Shown here in pieces: positions 1 to 9,035 of a stretch of 64,000 bases of DNA; the first letter of the stretch is position 1, and each line of letters opens with the position of its first letter. The notes beneath the pieces were generated by a model. The model did no database searches. It was given only the letters and a program-made list of their open reading frames with translations, and was not told the origin of the DNA. The position numbers were made by a program, and so were the translations under genes. This DNA is from Streptomyces populi. GTDB lineage: Bacteria > Actinomycetota > Actinomycetes > Streptomycetales > Streptomycetaceae. The DNA lies in NCBI RefSeq assembly GCF_002911015.1, contig NZ_KZ626884.1, forward strand, positions 1 through 64,000, written 5' to 3'.

Positions 1-23
1 GGCTGATCACGCCACCCGGACAC

Positions 24-63
24 GAGAGGGCGGGCCGGAGGAAAACCTCCGGCCCGCCCTCTC
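24..63 (-). terminator. Strong hairpin downstream of obg
   Basis: A perfect 18-bp stem (arms 24-41 and 46-63) closes on an AAAA loop, 37 bases past the obg stop. The arms are exact reverse complements, as expected for an intrinsic terminator in a high-GC genome, though there is no clear T run. It could also end a transcript coming from the left. Confidence 0.8.
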
Positions 64-100
64 ATGTCGTCACCGCGGTATCGAGTGAACCGGGCAGTGC

Positions 101-1537
101 CTAGAACGGCTCGAAGTCGTCGTACGCCTTCTCCGACTCGTCCCGCTCGGCCTGCTTGTCCCGGCGACGCTGGGTCGCGGGGCGCGGAGCGTCGAAGCGG
201 TGGTCCTCACCGCGGCGGCCCAGCATCTCCGCACCGGCCATGACGGTGGGCTCCCAGTCGAAGACGACCGCGTTCTCCTCGGGGCCGATCGCGACGCCGT
301 CGCCGGCGCGGGCGCCCGCCTTCATCAGCTCGGCCTCGACGCCGAGGCGGTTGAGCCGGTCGGCGAGGTAGCCGACGGCCTCGTCGTTGTTGAAGTCGGT
401 CTGGCGCACCCAGCGCTCGGGCTTCTCGCCCCGCACGCGGAAGAGGCCGTCCTCCTCCTGCGTCACGGTGAAGCCGGCGTCGTCGACCGCCTTCGGACGG
501 ATGACGATCCGCGTCGCCTCCTCCTTGGGCTTCGCGGCCCGCGACTTCGCGACCGTGTCGGCGAGCGCGAAGGACAGCTCCTTCAGGCCCGTGTGGGCGA
601 CCGCGGACACCTCGAAGACGCGGTAGCCGCGGGCCTCCAGGTCCGGGCGCACCATCTCCGCCAGGTCCTTGCCGTCCGGCACGTCGATCTTGTTGAGGAC
701 GACCATGCGCGGACGGTTGTCGAGGCCGCCGTACTGCTTGAGCTCCTCCTCGATGATGTCGAGGTCGGAGACCGGGTCGCGCTCGGATTCGAGCGTGGCG
801 GTGTCCAGGACGTGGACGAGCACGCTGCACCGCTCGACGTGGCGCAGGAACTCCAGACCGAGGCCCTTGCCCTGGCTGGCGCCGGGGATGAGGCCGGGCA
901 CGTCCGCGATGGTGTAGACGGTCTCGCCGGCGGTGACCACGCCCAGGTTCGGGACGAGGGTCGTGAAGGGGTAGTCCGCGATCTTCGGCTTGGCGGCGGA
1001 CAGGACCGAGATGAGCGAGGACTTGCCGGCGCTCGGGTAGCCGACGAGGGCCACGTCGGCGACGGTCTTCAGCTCCAGGACGATGTCCTGGAGGTCCCCG
1101 GGCACGCCGAGCAGCGCGAAACCGGGCGCCTTGCGGCGGGCCGAGGCCAGCGCCGCGTTGCCGAGGCCGCCGCGGCCGCCCTCGGCGGCGACGTACGAGG
1201 TGCCGTGTCCGACGAGGTCCGCGAGGACGTTGCCCGCCTTGTCGAGCACGACGGTGCCGTCCGGCACGGGCAGGACCAGGTCCTGGCCGTCCTTGCCGGA
1301 GCGGTTGCCGCCCTCGCCGGGCTTGCCGTTGGTGGCCTTGCGGTGCGGCGAGTGGTGGTAGTCGAGCAGCGTGGTGACGGACTGGTCGACGACCAGGGTC
1401 ACGTCACCGCCACGGCCGCCGTTGCCGCCGTCCGGGCCGCCGAGCGGCTTGAACTTCTCCCGGTGCACGGAGGCACAGCCGTGGCCTCCGCTACCCGCGG
1501 CGACGTGCAGCTCGACGCGGTCCACGAAGGTGGTCAT
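101..1537 (-). CDS. obg: Obg family GTPase (478 aa)
   Basis: Ribosome-associated GTPase of the Obg/CgtA family, acting in late 50S assembly and, in Streptomyces, in the onset of development. Seen: a glycine-rich Obg fold (residues 1-158), the G1 loop GYPSAGKSS near residue 166, G3 DVPGLI, G4 NKID and a C-terminal OCT domain ending in a charged tail. An upstream in-frame ATG exists at 1555, but GGAGG at 1546-1550 sits 8 bases before the ATG at 1537, and family members start MTTFVDR. It lies downstream of rpmA with a hairpin between them, so it probably has its own promoter as well. Confidence 0.97.
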   Translation of the reverse strand: MTTFVDRVELHVAAGSGGHGCASVHREKFKPLGGPDGGNGGRGGDVTLVVDQSVTTLLDYHHSPHRKATNGKPGEGGNRSGKDGQDLVLPVPDGTVVLDKAGNVLADLVGHGTSYVAAEGGRGGLGNAALASARRKAPGFALLGVPGDLQDIVLELKTVADVALVGYPSAGKSSLISVLSAAKPKIADYPFTTLVPNLGVVTAGETVYTIADVPGLIPGASQGKGLGLEFLRHVERCSVLVHVLDTATLESERDPVSDLDIIEEELKQYGGLDNRPRMVVLNKIDVPDGKDLAEMVRPDLEARGYRVFEVSAVAHTGLKELSFALADTVAKSRAAKPKEEATRIVIRPKAVDDAGFTVTQEEDGLFRVRGEKPERWVRQTDFNNDEAVGYLADRLNRLGVEAELMKAGARAGDGVAIGPEENAVVFDWEPTVMAGAEMLGRRGEDHRFDAPRPATQRRRDKQAERDESEKAYDDFEPF

Positions 1538-1619
1538 GTGGGGTGCCTCCAGCACTTCGGTTACTTCGGTTCTTCGGCCGCATCAGTACGTACCGAATGT
1601 CTCTTGCGTAACACGCGAA

Positions 1620-1658
1620 AGGCGGACCCGCTTCCCCTGGGGGAAGTGAGGTCCGCCT
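1620..1658 (-). terminator. Hairpin between rpmA and obg
   Basis: A long stem with a GGCGGACC/GGTCCGCC outer part and a CTTCCCC/GGGGAAG inner part closes on a 2-base loop. It lies about 90 bases after the rpmA stop and would end or attenuate the rplU-rpmA transcript before obg. Confidence 0.65.
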
Positions 1659-1745
1659 CGCGAGGAACTCTGTTCTGCGGAGCCTGGGCCCCGAGGCGTT
1701 CGATCCCGTCCGAGAGGGGACCGGATCAGCCTCGACGGGACTCGA

Positions 1746-2000
1746 TCAGGCGACCGGAACGATGTTCACGACCTTGCGGCCACGGTGGGTGCCGAACTCG
1801 ACCGCACCGGCGTCCAGCGCGAACAGCGTGTCGTCCTTGCCACGGCCGACACCGGTGCCGGGGTGGAAGTGGGTGCCACGCTGGCGGACCAGAATCTCAC
1901 CGGCGTTGACGGTCTGACCGCCGAAGCGCTTCACACCGAGCCGCTGAGCGTTGGAGTCGCGACCGTTCCGAGTGGACGATGCGCCCTTCTTGTGTGCCAT
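1746..2000 (-). CDS. rpmA: 50S ribosomal protein L27 (84 aa)
   Basis: Large-subunit protein whose N-terminus reaches the peptidyl transferase centre. The protein begins [20 protein letters not shown] and has the typical length and the conserved GVKRFGGQ and [10 protein letters not shown] segments. It follows rplU by 16 bases, the usual rplU-rpmA-obg order. No N-terminal extension needing proteolytic removal, as found in Firmicutes, is present. Confidence 0.98.
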   Translation of the reverse strand: MAHKKGASSTRNGRDSNAQRLGVKRFGGQTVNAGEILVRQRGTHFHPGTGVGRGKDDTLFALDAGAVEFGTHRGRKVVNIVPVA

Positions 2001-2016
2001 GTCTCAGTCCCTACCC

Positions 2017-2337
2017 TTACTTCGCAGCCGCGGGGATCTCAGTGACCTTGATCGCCGTGTACTGCTGGCGGTGGCCCTGACGACGGCGGTAGCCGGTCTT
2101 GTTCTTGTAGCGAAGGATGTCGATCTTCGCGCCCTTGTGGTGGTCCACGACCTCGGCCTGGACCTTGATGCCGGCAAGGACCCAGGGGTCGCTCGTCACG
2201 GCTTCGCCGTCGACGACGAGCAGGGTCGAGAGCTCGACCGTGTCGCCAACCTTGGCGGTGGAAATCTTGTCAACCTCGACGATGTCGCCGACAGCAACCT
2301 TGTGCTGGCGACCACCGCTGCGCACGATGGCGTACAC
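2017..2337 (-). CDS. rplU: 50S ribosomal protein L21 (106 aa)
   Basis: Large-subunit protein binding 23S rRNA. The start [18 protein letters not shown], the length and the basic stretch [18 protein letters not shown] are characteristic. It is the first gene of the rplU-rpmA pair. The roughly 210 bases between it and the hairpin that closes rne should contain the ribosomal promoter; no L21-leader fold was recognised by eye. Confidence 0.98.
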   Translation of the reverse strand: MYAIVRSGGRQHKVAVGDIVEVDKISTAKVGDTVELSTLLVVDGEAVTSDPWVLAGIKVQAEVVDHHKGAKIDILRYKNKTGYRRRQGHRQQYTAIKVTEIPAAAK

Positions 2338-2545
2338 GCGGATCTCTCTTTCGCTCGGAACGGAACCCCGCAGTCCAGCCGACCGGGAACGAACACGGAA
2401 GGCCTCTCCCGGCCACCGGGGTGTCCGGGAGGAAGAGGTTTACGGGGATGCGGCGCGTCAGGGGACACGCCGACGGTCAAGGTTACGGGGCCGCGACCGA
2501 AAGGGTCAAACCAGGCCGGGCCCCGCGGGTGTGCCACCGGTCACG

Positions 2546-2586
2546 CGGTGTCCCCGGCCCGCTCGATACGCGGGCCGGGGACACCG
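2546..2586 (-). terminator. Terminator of rne
   Basis: A 17-bp perfect stem (2546-2562 with 2570-2586) with a 7-base loop, starting 10 bases beyond the RNase E/G stop codon on its downstream side. It separates the rne transcript from the rplU promoter region. Confidence 0.85.
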
Positions 2587-2595
2587 TGCGGAGCC

Positions 2596-5500
2596 TCAGC
2601 CCTCGTCGGTGGACGCCGTGACGGTGGAGAGCGTCTGCTCAGCCGCCGCGGTCTTCTTCGCCGTGGACTTGACGGCCGCCTTCTTCGCGGTCGCCTTCTT
2701 GGCCGTGGTCTTCTTCGCGGCCGTCTTCTTCGCGGCGACGGTCTTCTTGGTGGCGGCCTTCTTCGCCGTCACCTTCTTGGCCGTCTTGCGGGCCGCCGCC
2801 TTCTTGGCGGCCGGTGCCTCGGCGTCGGCGTCGGCCTCGACCTCGGCGACCGGCTCGGCTGCCTCGGCGGCCGGTTCCGCGGCGGCCGACGGGACGACCA
2901 CGACGGCCGCCTCCGCGGACGCGGTGGGCGCGGTGGCCTTGCGCACGGCACGGCGGCGCGGACGGGCCGGCGCGGCGCTCTCGGCGGGGGCCTCGGCCAC
3001 CGGCTCGGGCGTCGCCTCGACCTCGGCGACGGTGGACGCCGGAGCCTCGGCGGCGGGCGCCGCGACCGGCTCCGTGACCGTCACGACGGCTTCCTCGGCC
3101 GACTTGGGCGAACCCGCCGGCGCCGACACCTTGCGGGTCGCACGACGGCGCGTACGGCCCGCGGGAGCGGCCTCGGCCTCCGCCACGGCGGCCGCGGGGG
3201 CCTCGACGGTCTCGGCCGGGGCCTCGGCGACCGGCTGCTCGGCGGCCGGCGCCTCGACGACCGGGTCCTCGACCGCGAACGGCTCGGCCTCGGCGGCCTC
3301 GCGGGACCGGGCGGCGGCCCGCTCGGCGCGCTCCTCGCGCCGGGTCCGGGGAGCGCGCTCCTCGGTCCTCGGCGCACCCGCCGGAGCGGACGCGCGCCGG
3401 GAGGCACGGCGACGCGAACGGCCACGGGTGGCCGCGGCCTCCGCCTCGGCGGCGCTGCCGTACAGCTCCTCGTCCGGCTGGAACTCGGTCTCGACCAGTG
3501 CGACGGGCGCGGCGACCTCGGCGGCCACCTCGGCCTCGGTCTCCGCCTCCGGCTCCTCGGCCGGCTCGTGCGTGAGCTCGTGGTCGTGCTCGTGGACCTG
3601 CTCGGCGCCGCCACGGCCGCGCTTCTTGCGCTTGCCGCCGCCACCGATGGAGGTCGGCTGCTCCATGTGCACGATGACGCCACGGCCGTTGCAGTGGACG
3701 CAGGTCTCGGAGAAGGACTCCAGCAGGCCCTGGCCGACCCGCTTGCGGGTCATCTGCACGAGGCCCAGCGAGGTCACCTCGGCCACCTGGTGCTTCGTGC
3801 GGTCGCGGCCCAGGCACTCCAGCAGGCGCCGCAGCACCAGGTCGCGGTTGGACTCCAGGACCATGTCGATGAAGTCGATGACGACGATGCCGCCGAGGTC
3901 GCGCAGCCGCAGCTGGCGCACGATCTCCTCGGCCGCCTCCAGGTTGTTCCTGGTGACGGTCTCCTCGAGGTTGCCGCCCTGGCCGGTGAACTTTCCGGTG
4001 TTGACGTCGACCACGATCATGGCCTCGGTCTTGTCGATCACCAGCGAGCCGCCGCTGGGCAGCCAGACCTTGCGGTCCAGCGCCTTCATCAACTGCTCGT
4101 CGATCCGGTAGGTGGCGAAGACGTCGACCTCGGAGGTCCACTTCGACAGCCGGTCGGTCAGGTCGGGCGCCACGTGCGAGACGTAGCCGTGGATGGTCTC
4201 CCACGCCTCGTCGCCGCTGACGATGACCTTGGAGAAGTCCTCGTTGAAGATGTCGCGGACGACCCGGACGGTCATGTCCGGCTCGCCGTAGAGCAGGGTC
4301 GGGGCGTTGCCGCTCTTCGCCTTCTTCTGGATGTCCTCCCACTGCGCCTGCAGGCGCTCGACGTCACGGCGCAGCTCGTCCTCGCTCGCGCCCTCGGCGG
4401 CGGTGCGCACGATGACGCCCGCGTCCTCGGGGACGATCTTCTTGAGGATGGTCTTCAGACGCGCGCGCTCGGTGTCGGGCAGCTTGCGGCTGATGCCGGT
4501 CATCGAGCCCTCGGGCACGTACACCAGGTACCGGCCCGGGAGGGAGACCTGGCTGGTCAGACGGGCGCCCTTGTGGCCGATCGGGTCCTTGGTGACCTGC
4601 ACCAGGACGGACTGGCCGGACTTGAGGGCGGACTCGATGCGGCGCGGCCCGTTGGCCATGCCGAGCGCCTCGAAGTTGACCTCGCCGGCGTAGAGCACCG
4701 CGTTGCGGCCCTTGCCGATGTCGATGAAGGCCGCCTCCATCGACGGCAGCACGTTCTGGACCTTGCCCAGGTAGACGTTGCCGACGTACGAGGTCGCCTG
4801 CTCCTTGTTGACGTAGTGCTCGACGAGCACGTTGTCCTCGAGGACGCCGATCTGGGTGCGCTCGCCGCTCTGGCGGACGACCATCACCCGCTCGACGGCC
4901 TCGCGGCGGGCCAGGAACTCCGCCTCGGTGATGATCGGAACACGGCGGCGGCCCTGCTCGCGGCCCTCACGGCGGCGCTGCTTCTTCGCCTCCAGGCGGG
5001 TCGAGCCCTTGATGGACTGCACCTCGTCCGAGGGCTGCTCCTCGCGCCGGCCGCGCGGCTCGCGGACCTTGACGACGGTGCGCTCGGGGTCGTTCTCGCC
5101 GGGCTGCTCGGCGTCGCCACCGGAGTCACCGGCGCGACGACGGCGACGGCGCCGGCGACGGCTGCTGCTGGAACCGCCCGGCTCCTCGCGCTCCTCCGCC
5201 TCCTCGGCGTCCTCCTCGACCTGCTCGGCAGTGTCCTCGGCGTCCTGGACGGCCTGCTCGGCGGCGTACTCCTCCTCGGCGGACTCGCCGTCCGACTCGG
5301 CGGACTCGCCCCGGCGGCGACGACGGCCACCGCGACGGCGGCGGCGACGGGAGCCCGCGGACTCCTCCTCGCCCTCGTCGCCCTCGACGGCGTCCTCCGC
5401 GTCCTCGGCGGATTCCAGGTCCTCGGCGGGCTCGGTGTCCTCGACGGACTCCTGCGGCTCCTCGGCCACGGTTCCCGGCTCGTCCTCGAAGCCCCGGCGA

Positions 5501-6633
5501 CGGCGGCGCCTGCGGGGGGCGGCCGGCTCCTGGGGGGTCTCGGCCGGCTCGGCGGCCTCAGCGGCCTCGGCGGCCTCAGCCGCCTCTGCGGCGGCCGCGG
5601 CAGCGGCCCGCTCGGGCGTCTGGAACATCGGCTCGGTGAAGACCGGCGCCTGGAACACGGCGACGGCCGGACGGGCGGGGCGCCGCGAGGACTCCTCGGT
5701 GTCCTTCTGCGTGGGCGCCGAGAAGCCGACGGCGGCCTTGCGGGTGGCGCGGCGGCGGGCACGACGCGGACCGCCGTCCTCACCCTGCGCGGCCTCGGTC
5801 TGCGCGGCCTCGGCCTCGACGGCCGCCGGCTGCGCGGGCTCCTCGGGCTTGCTCTCGCCGCTCGCGGGCGTCTCCGCGCGCTCGTCGGCACCGTCGCCCT
5901 CGGGCGCGCCGGCGGGGGCGGAGGCACGACGGGTGGCGCGACGGCGGGTCGTGCGGCGCGGGGCGGCCTCCTCGGCGGCGGGCGCTTCGGGCTCGGCCTC
6001 CGTGGTGGCGGGGGCGGCGGCCTGCTCGGCGGCGGTCGTCACGACCTCGACGGACTCGGCCGCGGCGGGCGCACCGGCGGGGGCGGAGGCGCGACGGGTG
6101 GCGCGACGACGGGGACGGCCGGCGGGGGCGGTCTCCTCCGCGGCGGCGGCCGGGGTCTCCTCGACGGTCCGGCTCTCGGGCTCGGCGACAGCGGCGGCGG
6201 GCGCCACGGTCTCGGCCACTGCGGCCTCGGCCTCGGCGGTCTCGGCCACGGCGGGCGCACCGGCGGGCGCGGAGGCCCGGCGGGTGGCACGGCGGCGCGT
6301 ACGGCGCGGTGCGGCGTCTTCGGTGGTGACGGCGGCCTCGGCCTCGGCCGGAGCCTCCTCGGTCTCCTCGACCGCGACCTCTTCGGTCTCGTCCGTCTCC
6401 TCGGCCTCGGTGTCCGCGGAGGTCACGTCCCCCGCGGGGGCTTCCTCCGCCACGAGGTCGGCGGACGCGACGGCCGGTATGGCCGGCGCGGTGGTCTCGG
6501 CCGCGGCCTCGGAGGCGGCGGTCGGCGGACCGGCGGGGCGCGACGCGGCGCGGCGGCGGCGCCGCGGCGGCAGGGTGTCGCTGGGGGTGTTGTTGTTGTC
6601 GGAACCCTCGGTGGGTTCGGTCGGCTCGAGCAT
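2596..6633 (-). CDS. rne: Ribonuclease E/G family endoribonuclease with long disordered arms (1345 aa)
   Basis: 5'-end-dependent endoribonuclease of mRNA decay and rRNA processing. The central half carries the S1-like segment (VYLGKVQNVLPSMEAAF), the metal-binding aspartates in VDVNTG and VIDFIDM, and the Zn-link cysteines in CVHCNGRG. About 550 residues before and 350 after are acidic/basic low-complexity sequence, as in Streptomyces RNase ES where the catalytic domain is central. The arms repeat a basic motif (core RRRATRRASAPAGAP) seven times. The last 80 residues are a lysine-alanine tail of AKKT/AKKA units like histone H1. Start chosen at the ATG giving MLEPTEPTEG, with GGGAG at 6644-6648; an in-frame ATG at 6786 lies in the leader. 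About 260 untranslated bases precede it, room for the autoregulatory leader known for RNase E. Confidence 0.93.
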   Translation of the reverse strand: MLEPTEPTEGSDNNNTPSDTLPPRRRRRAASRPAGPPTAASEAAAETTAPAIPAVASADLVAEEAPAGDVTSADTEAEETDETEEVAVEETEEAPAEAEAAVTTEDAAPRRTRRRATRRASAPAGAPAVAETAEAEAAVAETVAPAAAVAEPESRTVEETPAAAAEETAPAGRPRRRATRRASAPAGAPAAAESVEVVTTAAEQAAAPATTEAEPEAPAAEEAAPRRTTRRRATRRASAPAGAPEGDGADERAETPASGESKPEEPAQPAAVEAEAAQTEAAQGEDGGPRRARRRATRKAAVGFSAPTQKDTEESSRRPARPAVAVFQAPVFTEPMFQTPERAAAAAAAEAAEAAEAAEAAEPAETPQEPAAPRRRRRRRGFEDEPGTVAEEPQESVEDTEPAEDLESAEDAEDAVEGDEGEEESAGSRRRRRRGGRRRRRGESAESDGESAEEEYAAEQAVQDAEDTAEQVEEDAEEAEEREEPGGSSSSRRRRRRRRRAGDSGGDAEQPGENDPERTVVKVREPRGRREEQPSDEVQSIKGSTRLEAKKQRRREGREQGRRRVPIITEAEFLARREAVERVMVVRQSGERTQIGVLEDNVLVEHYVNKEQATSYVGNVYLGKVQNVLPSMEAAFIDIGKGRNAVLYAGEVNFEALGMANGPRRIESALKSGQSVLVQVTKDPIGHKGARLTSQVSLPGRYLVYVPEGSMTGISRKLPDTERARLKTILKKIVPEDAGVIVRTAAEGASEDELRRDVERLQAQWEDIQKKAKSGNAPTLLYGEPDMTVRVVRDIFNEDFSKVIVSGDEAWETIHGYVSHVAPDLTDRLSKWTSEVDVFATYRIDEQLMKALDRKVWLPSGGSLVIDKTEAMIVVDVNTGKFTGQGGNLEETVTRNNLEAAEEIVRQLRLRDLGGIVVIDFIDMVLESNRDLVLRRLLECLGRDRTKHQVAEVTSLGLVQMTRKRVGQGLLESFSETCVHCNGRGVIVHMEQPTSIGGGGKRKKRGRGGAEQVHEHDHELTHEPAEEPEAETEAEVAAEVAAPVALVETEFQPDEELYGSAAEAEAAATRGRSRRRASRRASAPAGAPRTEERAPRTRREERAERAAARSREAAEAEPFAVEDPVVEAPAAEQPVAEAPAETVEAPAAAVAEAEAAPAGRTRRRATRKVSAPAGSPKSAEEAVVTVTEPVAAPAAEAPASTVAEVEATPEPVAEAPAESAAPARPRRRAVRKATAPTASAEAAVVVVPSAAAEPAAEAAEPVAEVEADADAEAPAAKKAAARKTAKKVTAKKAATKKTVAAKKTAAKKTTAKKATAKKAAVKSTAKKTAAAEQTLSTVTASTDEG

Positions 6634-6894
6634 GCGGGTGGATCTCCCGTCAGGCTCCCGGGCGCCGCACCCGGTCCGGCGATGCCGGTGACGTCCGCGG
6701 CTCGCGCGGTGCGCGGTGCCGCCGTCCGGGGCGCGGGCGCCGCACGGGAGCTCTCTGTGTCCTGTCTCGCCGGTTCCGTACACCATGTGTGCGTACGGCC
6801 TGGCGAAAGTCTTAAGGTCGGTGCGCTGCCCGACCCAGGTGGCTCCCGGATACGAGGGCGGCGCTACGACATCTGTCCTTACGCGGGACCTTCC

Positions 6895-7683
6895 TTACGC
6901 CGACGCCTTCGCGGCGGCGGTCTCGGCGGCCCCTGCGCGATCGGCCGGGGCGGCTGCGACTGCCTCGCGGTCGGGCGCGAGCGGGTCGGTCACCGTGCCG
7001 GTCTCTTCATCGAACAGCCCCTGCGCCAGCCTGGTCACCGCAGCGGCGACCGGCGGCGCCAGGTCGGCCACGGCGCGAAGACCGGACAGGACGTCGTCGG
7101 GTCGAACGGCAGGCGTCACGTGCCGAACAACCAGCCGCAGTATCGCACAGGGCTGGTCGGTCGGCCTATCAGCCTGGGGACTGTGCGTCTCGGGGGCCGT
7201 CCCGAGGCTCGCCACGGCACCGCGGGCGTCGAACGTCCGCATGCCGTTCTTGGTCTTGCGGCTGACCTCGACGGTCTCGGCCGCGTTGAAGGCCTCCACC
7301 GCGCGCTCCGCTTCCGCCGGGTCCACGCCGTCGAGACGCATCTCCCACACGGAGGCGGTGAGCCGGTCGGCGAGACCCGAGACGCGGGCCTCGACCGCCT
7401 CGGTGATGTCGAGCCCCTGGGGCATCGACTCGTCGAGGAGCTCGCGCAGTTTCTCGGGGTCGCGCCTGTCGGTGAGCGCGATCTCCAGGTACTCCGCCTC
7501 ACTGCCCGTGCCGGTGGGTGCGGCATTGGCGTACGACACCTTCGGATGGGGCGTGAACCCCGCCGAGTACGCCATGGGTACGGCGGCACGGCGCAGGGCA
7601 CGCTCGAAGGCGCGCTGGAAGTCACGGTGGCTGGTGAACCGGAGGCGGCCGCGCTTGGTGTAGCGCAGTCGGATGCGCTGCAC
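6895..7683 (-). CDS. TIGR03936 family radical-SAM-linked protein (DUF2344, 262 aa)
   Basis: Small-domain partner of the TIGR03960 radical SAM family, fused or adjacent to it in many bacteria; function unproven. The N-terminus RIRLRYTKRGRLRFTSHRD and the stretch AYSAGFTPHPKVSYANA are diagnostic. The only ATG/GTG start is GTG 7683; a CTG further up, reading LGKRQPEG, could extend it by about 15 residues. A C-terminal Ala-rich tail follows. Its usual partner lies 12 kb away in this window (19961-21931), with accessory DNA between. It sits 48 bases downstream of the repeat membrane protein, so it may be transcribed with it. Confidence 0.88.
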   Translation of the reverse strand: MQRIRLRYTKRGRLRFTSHRDFQRAFERALRRAAVPMAYSAGFTPHPKVSYANAAPTGTGSEAEYLEIALTDRRDPEKLRELLDESMPQGLDITEAVEARVSGLADRLTASVWEMRLDGVDPAEAERAVEAFNAAETVEVSRKTKNGMRTFDARGAVASLGTAPETHSPQADRPTDQPCAILRLVVRHVTPAVRPDDVLSGLRAVADLAPPVAAAVTRLAQGLFDEETGTVTDPLAPDREAVAAAPADRAGAAETAAAKASA

Positions 7684-7731
7684 CGCGGGTGCGGGCGGCG
7701 GGCCTTCGGGCTGTCGCTTGCCCAGTGTCGC

Positions 7732-8949
7732 TCAGTCCTTCATGAGTGCGGTCGTACTGCTACCTAGAGTACGTGTCTCACCGGCCGCTGGTTCCCGCCG
7801 GGCGACCGGCTGTGGTTCCGCGGGGGTTCCGAAGAGCATCCGCCGGAAGTCGGCGCGGGCCTGCCGGGCGCTGTCCCGGGCGGCCTCCAAGGCCTGCCGT
7901 GCCGTCCGCCCGGCCGCGCGCGCCGCCTCGGCCGCGGGCCTGAGCACCAGATCGCGCACGGCGTGCCCGACCGGTGTCAGCACGGTCCGGTAGGCCCAGC
8001 GCGCCGGTTCCACGAAGGTCCACCGGAAAAGACGCGCGAGGAAGCGTCCGACGGCGAGCGAGACGTACCCGGCGATCCGCCACGCGTGCCCGAGGGCCTC
8101 GCCGATCTCCCTGGCCACGACGGCGAGGGCCCGTCCGACGGGCACGAGGACCCACCGCCACACCGCGAGGGCGGGAAGCACCAGCAGGACACGGGCGGTC
8201 CGGTGGAGAGCGGTCCCGATGCCCGTGAAGACCATCCGTACGATCCGCGCGAACCACCCGGCGAGGAAGGCGATCGCCCTGCCGACCGGGGTGAGCACCC
8301 ACGTGTACAGCCACACGGCGGGAACCACGAGCAGATACCGGACCAGCCAGGCGACGGCGGTGTACGCCCCGAACGCGACGGCCGCGAGGACCATGCCGAC
8401 GCCCTTGAACACCCAGGCCACGGCGCGCCCGACCGGCGTGAGCAGCCGCGCGTACACCCAGCCGCACACGGCCTCGACACCGCCGAGGATCCGGTCGAGC
8501 ACGGTCAGGACGCCGCCGACGAACCACTTGAACGCGGTCAGGACTCCCGTGAGCACCAGGGCGAGCAGGGCGCCGGTCCTGCGGGCCGTCCAGGCGAGGG
8601 CGTGGCCGAGCGGGGTCAGGACCGTGCGGTACAGCCAGACCGCGGGGACGACGAGCAGCACGTGCCCGAGCCGGGCCAGCGCCTCGGCGACCGGCAGGAC
8701 GACGTACCGCCACAGCGCCACCCAGGGCCAGACGAACAGCGCCCGCGCCACCCAGCCGAGGGCCCGCCCGAGCGGCCGGAACAGCGTGTTCTGAAGAAAC
8801 CTTCCGCTCACGACGAGCGCGTCCCACACCATCCGTACCGGCACGACGAGGACGAGCACCACGATCCGCACCGGAACGCGGATCGCGACGGCGAGACATC
8901 CCTCGGCCTGCGCGGCGGGCCGGGCTGCGGACGGTTTTTCCAGATCCAT
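7732..8949 (-). CDS. Membrane protein made of tandem Trp/Leu-Thr-Pro-Val-Gly repeats (405 aa)
   Basis: No named family recognised. From about residue 60 to 340 a unit of roughly 35-60 residues recurs. Its core reads W-x-Y-x-x-V-L-T-P-V-G-R/H-A followed by a hydrophobic helix. I count seven copies: FRPLGRALGW, VVLPVAEALA, VLTPLGHALAW, LLTPVGRAVAW, VLTPVGRAIAF, VLVPVGRALAV and VLTPVGHAVRD. Hydrophobic segments between them would span or lie in the membrane. The C-terminus is Ala/Arg-rich and charged. Start taken at ATG 8949 (MDLEKPSA); no convincing ribosome site precedes it. It follows the glycosyltransferase by 86 bases on the same strand. Confidence 0.75.
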   Translation of the reverse strand: MDLEKPSAARPAAQAEGCLAVAIRVPVRIVVLVLVVPVRMVWDALVVSGRFLQNTLFRPLGRALGWVARALFVWPWVALWRYVVLPVAEALARLGHVLLVVPAVWLYRTVLTPLGHALAWTARRTGALLALVLTGVLTAFKWFVGGVLTVLDRILGGVEAVCGWVYARLLTPVGRAVAWVFKGVGMVLAAVAFGAYTAVAWLVRYLLVVPAVWLYTWVLTPVGRAIAFLAGWFARIVRMVFTGIGTALHRTARVLLVLPALAVWRWVLVPVGRALAVVAREIGEALGHAWRIAGYVSLAVGRFLARLFRWTFVEPARWAYRTVLTPVGHAVRDLVLRPAAEAARAAGRTARQALEAARDSARQARADFRRMLFGTPAEPQPVARREPAAGETRTLGSSTTALMKD

Positions 8950-9035
8950 ACCTGCGTAGACGCACCGGCGGCCCCGATGGATGCGACGTGCCGGCACCTG
9001 ACGGACACGACACGCCGGCCCCGGTGGTACGGCCG

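Noticed and set aside
1951-7767. A 1938-codon open frame on the plus strand opposite rplU, rne and TIGR03936
   Set aside because: It is the GC-bias shadow of genes on the other strand: composition is low-complexity Gly/Leu/Arg and no domain is recognisable.
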